Part shown: positions 1 through 4,497 of the stretch, one piece after another
Numbering within the stretch: the first letter of the stretch is position 1
How the letters are laid out: every line of letters starts with the position of its first letter
Assembly (NCBI GenBank): GCA_902803275.1
Contig: CADCPE010000143.1
Location: forward strand, 1 to 6,928
Length of the DNA stretch: 6,928 nucleotides
Source: an uncultured Erysipelotrichaceae bacterium
GTDB lineage: Bacteria; Bacillota_I; Bacilli_A; Erysipelotrichales; Erysipelotrichaceae
Reading direction: 5' to 3'
Program-made: the position numbers and the translations under genes
Notes under the pieces: model-generated
What the model was told of the DNA's origin: nothing
Databases searched by the model: none
The model's input: the letters and a program-made list of their open reading frames with translations, nothing else

Positions 1-446
1 ATCTTGAAAGGCCTGATCTTATCATCGTCGATGGTGGAAGGATCCAGATCGATATCACCAAAGAAGTTCTGGGATCTCTAGGCATGGATATTACGATCGT
101 CGGGTTGGGCAAAGACGATCATCACAACACCTCTTATATGATGGATGTCAACTACGAGATCATAAATATCGAGAAAGACTCCAACATGTTTTTCTTTCTG
201 ACGAACATGCAGGATGAAGTCCATCGCTTTGCGATAACCTATCACAAGAAGCTGCGACAGAAGGCCATGTATAAATCGGTACTGGATGACATCGCAGGAC
301 TTGGACCTAAGAGCCGTCTTAAGCTGCTGAAAAAATACAAGAGTATCTCCAATATAAAAACGCTCTCATTAGAAGAACTTGAAACAGTTTTAAGCAAGAA
401 AGTGGCTCAGGAATTGTATAATAGATTGAGAGAAGAAAATGCTTAG
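1..446 (+). CDS. uvrC: UvrABC excinuclease subunit C, C-terminal part (5' truncated)
   Basis: UvrC makes the two incisions beside a DNA lesion in nucleotide excision repair, after UvrA/UvrB hand the lesion over. The visible part is about 147 residues, in frame from position 3; the gene starts outside the window. The first residues hold the family motif PDLIIVDGG of the RNase H-like endonuclease domain. A KDDHH stretch follows, then DEVHRFAITYH, which contains the family's invariant histidine (E. coli His538 by my alignment). The last 55 residues form the tandem helix-hairpin-helix DNA-binding domain (LDDIAGLGPKSR is the first hairpin). The second hairpin (TVLSKKVAQELY) lacks the usual glycine but keeps the length. 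The TAG stop lies inside the next gene: ATGCTTAG gives an 8-base overlap, which suggests translational coupling. The N-terminal GIY-YIG and UvrB-binding domains are not visible. Confidence 0.96.
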   Translation, partial: LERPDLIIVDGGRIQIDITKEVLGSLGMDITIVGLGKDDHHNTSYMMDVNYEIINIEKDSNMFFFLTNMQDEVHRFAITYHKKLRQKAMYKSVLDDIAGLGPKSRLKLLKKYKSISNIKTLSLEELETVLSKKVAQELYNRLREENA

Positions 447-609
447 AAATCTGTCTGATTATTTATCTTTACTGACGATCATCGCCTTGACGCTGAATGC
501 GCTGCATGCTTTTGTGCTGTCTCTTGTATCGGTCGAAAACGACCGCAACACCAATTTCCGTGAAAAAATACAGATGATCAAGGATTATATAAACAACGAG
601 GAAGAATGA
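439..609 (+). CDS. small single-pass membrane protein of unknown function (56 aa)
   Basis: I do not recognise this gene. It is an open frame of 56 codons plus TGA, filling the gap between uvrC and rmuC exactly. It overlaps uvrC by 8 bases (ATGCTTAG) and rmuC by 4 (ATGA). A purine-rich GAGAGAAG lies just before the ATG as a weak ribosome site. Residues about 9-32 are hydrophobic (LSLLTIIALTLNALHAFVLS) and long enough for one membrane helix. Residues 33-56 are strongly charged, with an acidic end (NNEEE). No N-terminal cysteine or cleavage motif suggests a lipoprotein. RmuC next door also begins with a membrane helix, so the two could meet in the membrane, but that is inference. The exact fit between overlapping neighbours is the main support. 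Without it the 170 bases would be an unexplained gap in a tightly packed operon. Confidence 0.72.
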   Translation: MLRNLSDYLSLLTIIALTLNALHAFVLSLVSVENDRNTNFREKIQMIKDYINNEEE

Positions 610-1646
610 TGGATAGCAACACGCTGATATTTATCATGATGGCTTTATTTCTGCTCAGCGTGATAATCATCCTGGTTATAGTCCTTAACAACGCCAAAAA
701 GACCAATGATCTGCATAACGAATTGAGCAGATCGATCTATGAGATAAGAAACAATCTGAATAAGGATCTGCTCGATATGAACAGATCGTTTAATATGGAG
801 TTCAATAATTTCTCCGAAAGGATCAACTCCAATCTGATCCAGGGCAACAAATCAAACAGCGAGATCTACAACAGGATCAATGAAAGGATAGTCAAGATCG
901 ACGAAGCTCAAAAGGGCATCAATGAACTTTCAAAGGATGTCGTTTCCTTACAAAGCATACTTATCGACAAGAAAAGCAGGGGAACATTCGGCGAAGTTGA
1001 ACTATATTCGCTTCTTGAAGCTGCCTATGGAACAGATTCCAATTTCTATGACCGGCAGTTCAGACTGCCCAACGGTAATATCGCGGATGCCGTGCTTTAT
1101 GGCAGCATGAGTATGCCGCTGATATGCATCGACTCCAAGTTTCCGTTAGAAAACTACCGGCGCATCTATGATGATTCACTTAGCGAAAAAGAAAAAGAGG
1201 GCGCAAGAAGGCAGTTCAGGGATGATGTAAAGAAGCATCTTGATGATATTGCAAGAAAATACATCATTGAAGGCGTAACGGCCGACATGGCCTACATGTT
1301 CATACCGGCAGAAGCGATCTTTTCCGAGATCTATTCCGGATTTACGGAACTGGTCGATCATTCCTATAAGCTTAGAGTATATATCGTTTCTCCTACGACC
1401 CTGATGGCCTATATTACTGCCATAAAATCCATATATCTGTCTCAGAAAAAGGATGAGCAGGCCAAGGAGATCGAAAAGCTGCTTGCGGATCTATCCATCG
1501 AATTCAAGCGTTATGAACTGAGAACTCAGGAACTGATCAAACAATACGAAAACCTGGGCAATGCGTTCGTGAATCTCAATACCACTTCCGGAAAGATCAT
1601 CAGAAAATTCAACAGGATCAATTCCGGAGATATTGAAGATATGTAA
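606..1646 (+). CDS. rmuC: RmuC-family DNA recombination protein
   Basis: RmuC proteins limit recombination at inverted repeats in E. coli and are thought to be nuclease-like; their biochemical activity is not well established. The 346-residue protein has a membrane helix at about residues 7-28 (LIFIMMALFLLSVIIILVIV) and a polar coiled-coil region at about 29-122. The RmuC domain follows: RGTFGE at 125-130, LPNGNIADAV at 154-163, IDSKFPLENY at 175-184, and MFIPAEAIF at 231-239. Asp161 plus Asp176-Ser-Lys178 look like a PD-(D/E)XK-type active site. It is shorter than E. coli RmuC (about 475 aa), mainly in the coiled coil and C-terminus. Two adjacent ATGs exist at 606 and 609. The GAGGA at 598-602 is better spaced for 609, so the mature start may be one residue later. 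It is the last gene before a strong terminator. Confidence 0.93.
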   Translation: MMDSNTLIFIMMALFLLSVIIILVIVLNNAKKTNDLHNELSRSIYEIRNNLNKDLLDMNRSFNMEFNNFSERINSNLIQGNKSNSEIYNRINERIVKIDEAQKGINELSKDVVSLQSILIDKKSRGTFGEVELYSLLEAAYGTDSNFYDRQFRLPNGNIADAVLYGSMSMPLICIDSKFPLENYRRIYDDSLSEKEKEGARRQFRDDVKKHLDDIARKYIIEGVTADMAYMFIPAEAIFSEIYSGFTELVDHSYKLRVYIVSPTTLMAYITAIKSIYLSQKKDEQAKEIEKLLADLSIEFKRYELRTQELIKQYENLGNAFVNLNTTSGKIIRKFNRINSGDIEDM

Positions 1647-1677
1647 AAAAGTATTCAGCAAATAGCTGAATACTTTT
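1647..1677. terminator. bidirectional intrinsic terminator between rmuC and trpS
   Basis: A perfect 13-bp stem (AAAAGTATTCAGC at 1647-1659 with GCTGAATACTTTT at 1665-1677) encloses a 5-base AAATA loop. On the plus strand it begins directly after the rmuC TAA and ends in TTTT followed by an A/T-rich stretch. On the minus strand the same stem is followed by six T's (complement of 1645-1650), the stronger U-tract. The trpS stop codon (complement of 1676-1678) lies in the stem, so the hairpin serves both convergent genes with almost no spare intergenic DNA. Confidence 0.9.
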
Positions 1678-2665
1678 AGTATTTGATCTCAAGACCGATC
1701 TTGGCTTTCACTTCCTCAAGCTTGGCATCAGCCATCTTTGAAGCCTTCTTTGCGCCTTCATTAAGGACTTTTTCCAGCTGTTTCGATTCAATGATCTCAT
1801 TATATTTTGTCTGGATCTTTTCCAATGTCTCGCATACAATATCTGCTACATAGCCTTTAAGCTTTCCATAGCCCTGATCCTTGAATTGTTGAACTATATC
1901 TTCCATACTGCAGCCGCTCAATGATGAAGCTATCTCGATCAGATTGTATAATCCCGGCTGATTCTCCTTATCAAGCTGAATGATACCGATTGAATCGGTC
2001 ACAGCTGACATTATCTTCTTGCGGGCCGTCTTTGGATCATCAAGCAGATAGATACAGCCTTTATTCGTTTCCTCGGATTTGGACATCTTTTTTGACGGAT
2101 CGGATAAGGACATGATCCTTGCCCCGACTTTGGCGATCAGCGGTTCAGGTACGATAAAGGTCTCACCGTATTTATTGTTGAAACGCTGGGCAATATCTCT
2201 TGTCAGTTCAACATGCTGCTTCTGATCTTCACCTACCGGAACATAGTTGGCGTCATATAGAAGGATATCAGCAGCCATCAGGCAAGGGTAGGAGTAAAGA
2301 CCGGCGGTCATATTCTTTTCGCCCTTGGCCATCCTGTCCTTGAACTGTGTCATTCTGTTCAATTCGCCAAGATAGGTGTTGCAGGCCATGATATAGCCAA
2401 GTTCCGCATGGGCTTTGACATCCGTCTGCAGGAAGATAGTGGCCTTTTCAGGGTCCAGACCGCAGGCCAGATAAAGAGCTACCGCATCAGTCAGATTCTT
2501 TCTGAGATCTTCAGGATCCTGATATTCAGTGATGCAGTGAAGATTGGCGATGAAAACGATCATTTCGTAATCATCCTGATACTTTACAAAATTGCGCAAA
2601 GCACCGATATAGTTTCCCAGGGTCAGCTGACCGGTTGGTTTTATGCCCGACAGCATTCTTTTCAT
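1676..2665 (-). CDS. trpS: tryptophanyl-tRNA synthetase
   Basis: This cytoplasmic class I synthetase charges tRNA-Trp with tryptophan using ATP. The 329-residue product has the usual length. Near the N-terminus, SGIKPTGQLTLGNYIGA (6-22) contains the HIGH-like signature TLGNYIG. AADILLYDANYVPVGEDQKQH (from 131) is the tryptophan-binding and activation region, with Asp133 probably contacting the indole nitrogen. MSLSDPSKKMSKS (to 197) contains the KMSKS loop at 193-197. The C-terminal helical domain that reads the anticodon is complete. An upstream in-frame ATG at 2689 would add eight residues (MFFKEELI). I chose 2665 because those eight codons include the Shine-Dalgarno AAGGAGGAA, which lies 7-8 bases before this ATG, and because homologues begin at MK-SGI. 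Expression is set by the T-box leader upstream, so low charged tRNA-Trp should raise synthesis. Confidence 0.98.
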   Translation of the reverse strand: MKRMLSGIKPTGQLTLGNYIGALRNFVKYQDDYEMIVFIANLHCITEYQDPEDLRKNLTDAVALYLACGLDPEKATIFLQTDVKAHAELGYIMACNTYLGELNRMTQFKDRMAKGEKNMTAGLYSYPCLMAADILLYDANYVPVGEDQKQHVELTRDIAQRFNNKYGETFIVPEPLIAKVGARIMSLSDPSKKMSKSEETNKGCIYLLDDPKTARKKIMSAVTDSIGIIQLDKENQPGLYNLIEIASSLSGCSMEDIVQQFKDQGYGKLKGYVADIVCETLEKIQTKYNEIIESKQLEKVLNEGAKKASKMADAKLEEVKAKIGLEIKY

Positions 2666-2671
2666 AATCAA

Positions 2672-2680
2672 TTCCTCCTT
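2672..2680 (-). promoter_or_regulatory. trpS ribosome binding site
   Basis: The minus strand reads AAGGAGGAA, a near-perfect anti-16S match, six bases before the ATG at 2665. It decides the trpS start against the in-frame ATG at 2689. It lies immediately after the U-tract of the leader terminator, so it is only transcribed when antitermination succeeds. Confidence 0.9.
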
Positions 2681-2730
2681 AAAAAACAAAAAAGGTGATA
2701 TAAAGGGCGCATCAGCGCGGTACCACCTTT
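2681..2730 (-). terminator. regulated terminator of the trpS T-box leader, overlapping the antiterminator
   Basis: On the minus strand AAAGGTGGTA (2730-2721) pairs with TATCACCTTT (2700-2691), ten pairs including one G-U. A nested GCGC-TGAT-GCGC hairpin sits inside, and TTTTTTGTTTTTT (2693-2681) follows as U-tract. The alternative antiterminator uses AAAGG (2730-2726) with CCTTT (2706-2702), the seven-base bulge TGGTACC and the same GCGC hairpin. The two structures share the AAAGG strand and cannot coexist, as expected for a transcriptional T-box switch. Confidence 0.92.
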
Positions 2731-2874
2731 GTTTATAGCTTTTTTCTTTAACGCAGAACTACGCGGATGACTCGTGCCATCCGGACAAACGGTCCCAGTT
2801 CATCTGTATCGTATTGACTGTTTTCACCATCCACAGCCTCTCTAAAAAGTGACAGTACAGACTAATATTTCCTT
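2681..2874 (-). promoter_or_regulatory. T-box riboswitch, tryptophan-specific (UGG specifier), controlling trpS
   Basis: The leader RNA binds tRNA-Trp and lets transcription into trpS continue when the tRNA is uncharged. The T-box core AAGGTGGTACCGCG is at 2729-2716, with the TGGT bulge (2725-2722) meant to pair with the tRNA acceptor end. Stem I shows AGAGAG (2843-2838), a distal helix GGCTGT/ACAGTC (2838-2833 with 2821-2816) closing a loop with GGATGGTG, and a lower helix TCTGTA/TACAGA (2861-2856 with 2808-2803). The specifier context GAACTGGGACC carries TGG at 2797-2795, the tryptophan codon, in agreement with the downstream gene. A Stem III-type hairpin CGGATG/CATCCG (2783-2778 with 2769-2764) precedes the T-box. 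The 5' end is inferred from a candidate -10 and is approximate. Confidence 0.95.
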
Positions 2875-2880
2875 AATAAT

Positions 2881-2907
2881 CTTATAATAAATAGTCGTTT
2901 AAATCAA
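2881..2907 (-). promoter_or_regulatory. candidate promoter for the trpS T-box transcript
   Basis: The minus strand has TATAAG (2886-2881) as a -10 and TTGATT (2907-2902) as a -35, with a short 15-base spacer. Initiation would be near 2874, just upstream of Stem I, which fits a T-box leader. The -35 match is partial, so placement is tentative. Confidence 0.45.
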
Positions 2908-2926
2908 ACAGCATAGATGCTACAAT
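2898..2926 (+). promoter_or_regulatory. candidate extended -10 promoter for spx, giving a leaderless transcript
   Basis: TGCTACAAT at 2918-2926 is an extended -10 (TG-N-TACAAT). The position 17 bases upstream holds TTTAAA (2898-2903), a poor -35, as extended -10 promoters tolerate. The usual start six to seven bases after the -10 falls at about 2933, the A of the spx ATG. A perfect 12-base dyad (AGCAT-AG-ATGCT, 2910-2921) overlaps the TG element. The region overlaps the -35 area of the divergent trpS promoter. Confidence 0.5.
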
Positions 2927-2932
2927 GTTAGT

Positions 2933-3352
2933 ATGATTGTAATATATACATCACCAGGCTGTTCGTCATGCCGCAAGGTTAAGAATTATCTGAAAGATAA
3001 CAACCTTCGCTTCCTGGAGAAGAACATTTTCTCTACGCTACTGAATAAGGAGGAGGTCAAATATCTGATCTCACGTACCGACAACGGCACAGACGACATC
3101 ATTTCTAAACGTTCAAAGATCATACAGGAGAATAAAGTAGATATAGATTCAATGTCATTGAACGAATTGTGTGACTTTATCGTCGAGAATCCGTCTATTC
3201 TTAAAAGACCGATCATTATCGATGATAAAAACATGCAGATCGGCTATGATGAGGAAGAGATCGAACTGTTCAAGAAGATAAAATCAATTCCTAAATGTGA
3301 CGAAGCCTGTCCACATTTTGAGACATGTGGAGACATTCGCAGAGAATGCTGA
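2933..3352 (+). CDS. spx: Spx-family redox-sensing transcriptional regulator with cysteine-rich tail
   Basis: Spx binds the RNA polymerase alpha C-terminal domain and redirects transcription during disulfide stress. The fold is ArsC-like. The N-terminus MIVIYTSPGCSSCRK aligns with B. subtilis Spx from its first residue and holds the redox switch Cys10-Ser-Ser-Cys13. NGTDDIISKRSK keeps Gly52, the alpha-CTD contact, and KRPIIID keeps Arg92. At 139 residues it is slightly longer than B. subtilis Spx (131). The end differs: Cys122, Cys126, Cys132 and Cys139 replace the usual tail, so the B. subtilis ClpXP-recognised ending is absent. No Shine-Dalgarno precedes the ATG and the candidate promoter gives a leaderless mRNA. 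It is first in an apparent operon and overlaps mnmA by seven bases. A paralogue of the arsenate reductase/MgsR branch is the alternative, but Gly52 and Arg92 favour Spx. Confidence 0.92.
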   Translation: MIVIYTSPGCSSCRKVKNYLKDNNLRFLEKNIFSTLLNKEEVKYLISRTDNGTDDIISKRSKIIQENKVDIDSMSLNELCDFIVENPSILKRPIIIDDKNMQIGYDEEEIELFKKIKSIPKCDEACPHFETCGDIRREC

Positions 3353-4497
3353 AAGTACTGGTTGGTCTTTCAGGCGGAGTTGACAGCGCAGTTGCCGCAC
3401 ATGAACTAAAAGAAGCAGGTTACGATGTTACCTGCTGTTTTATGCGTAACTGGGATTCCGTTTTGAATAACGATACTCTGGGAAACAATACACTGAATAA
3501 CGACATCTGCCCGCAGGAAGAGGATTATAACGATGCCAAAAAAGTGGCTGACAGGCTTGGACTGCAGCTTTTAAGAAGTGATTATATCGAAGAATACTGG
3601 AACTATGTCTTTAGGAATTTTATCGATGAATACGAAAAAGGAAGAACGCCAAATCCGGACATCCTTTGCAACAAATATATAAAATTTGACTATTTCCTTA
3701 AATTTGCAAAAGATAAAGGCTTTGACTATATCGCTACCGGCCATTATTTCAAAGCAGTTGAAACTGACGGTGTCAGGCATTACTACAAAGCGCTGGATCT
3801 AAATAAGGACCAGTCATATTTTCTTGCCCAGGTCAATAAGCAAGCTCTTGATCAGACGCTTTTTCCTTTGGCCGACATCACCAAGGATGAAGTCAGAAGC
3901 ATAGCTCATAAGTTGGATCTCAATGTAGCAGACAAGAAGGATTCTACCGGCATCTGTTTCATCGGTGAAAGGAATTTCCGTGAGTTTCTCAAGAACTATA
4001 TTCCGATGAAAAAGGGCAAGATCATCGATATCGATACCCTTGAGACAATAGGCGAACATGACGGTGTCTACTATTACACCATCGGCCAGAGAAAAGGTTT
4101 CGGTGTAGGCGGCAATCGAGGACCTTATTACTGTGTGGGAAAGGATGTCAGGAAGAATATCCTTTATCTTACATCTATTGAAAATGAGGATTATCTGAAC
4201 TCTGACTGCTGTCTTATAGAAGATATCAACTGGATAGAAAATATACCTGAAGAGATGGAAATCGAATGCAAGTTCCGTTACCGTCAGCAGGACAACAAAG
4301 TGCATCTTGCAAAAATGAGCGATAATTCTGTAAAGCTCACATATCCGCAAAAGATCAAGGCCGTAACTCCGGGCCAGCAGGCAGTCTTCTACAAGGACGG
4401 CATGCTTTTGGGCGGCGGAGTGATCGAGAGCACATACTATAACGGTGAAAATGTCGCCAAATGGCTGGATGAGCGTGTGAATAATGGCAGAAACTGA
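3346..4497 (+). CDS. mnmA: tRNA-specific 2-thiouridylase MnmA
   Basis: MnmA transfers sulfur to U34 of tRNA-Lys, -Glu and -Gln, making 2-thiouridine after ATP-dependent adenylation. From ATG 3346 the product has 383 residues. SGGVDS (9-14) is the PP-loop ATP site. NPDILCNKYIKF carries catalytic Cys108 and DSTGICFIGERNF carries Cys204, the pair that handles persulfide sulfur. ATGHY (130-134) is also conserved. The C-terminal beta-barrel ends with TPGQQAVFYKDG and GGGVIEST. An in-frame ATG at 3325 would add seven residues (MWRHSQR). I prefer 3346 because a GGAG lies 13 bases upstream, versus only a badly spaced GAG before 3325, but either is possible. The start overlaps the spx stop (ATGCTGA), suggesting re-initiation. 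Residues about 38-53 form an Asn-rich insertion absent from E. coli and B. subtilis MnmA. It overlaps recD2 by 14 bases. Confidence 0.97.
   Translation: MLKVLVGLSGGVDSAVAAHELKEAGYDVTCCFMRNWDSVLNNDTLGNNTLNNDICPQEEDYNDAKKVADRLGLQLLRSDYIEEYWNYVFRNFIDEYEKGRTPNPDILCNKYIKFDYFLKFAKDKGFDYIATGHYFKAVETDGVRHYYKALDLNKDQSYFLAQVNKQALDQTLFPLADITKDEVRSIAHKLDLNVADKKDSTGICFIGERNFREFLKNYIPMKKGKIIDIDTLETIGEHDGVYYYTIGQRKGFGVGGNRGPYYCVGKDVRKNILYLTSIENEDYLNSDCCLIEDINWIENIPEEMEIECKFRYRQQDNKVHLAKMSDNSVKLTYPQKIKAVTPGQQAVFYKDGMLLGGGVIESTYYNGENVAKWLDERVNNGRN
3464..3503 (+). repeat. short direct repeat inside mnmA, encoding an Asn-rich insertion
   Basis: TGAATAACGA occurs at 3464-3473 and again, in the same frame, at 3494-3503, thirty bases apart. 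The repeat encodes LNND twice, on either side of TLGNNT. It lies in the loop after the NWD motif of MnmA, where E. coli and B. subtilis have about ten fewer residues. Duplication by slippage is possible, but only ten bases match. Confidence 0.55.

Noticed and set aside
2666..2689. Longer trpS reading from the ATG at 2689 (eight extra residues)
   Set aside because: The extra codons consist of the Shine-Dalgarno and its spacer, and homologous TrpS proteins begin at the downstream methionine.
2408..2698. Plus-strand open frame of 96 codons opposite trpS
   Set aside because: It lies inside the trpS coding region and its T-box terminator on the other strand, with no ribosome site or recognisable domain.
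2925..2936. Three-codon mini-ORF (ATG TTA GTA TGA) overlapping the spx start, as a possible leader peptide
   Set aside because: It lies within the predicted -10 and would only be transcribed from an unseen upstream promoter; too short to distinguish from chance.
3814..4350. Minus-strand open frame of 178 codons opposite mnmA
   Set aside because: Its length comes from the codon pattern of mnmA, which has all catalytic motifs; the antisense protein shows no family resemblance and no promoter.
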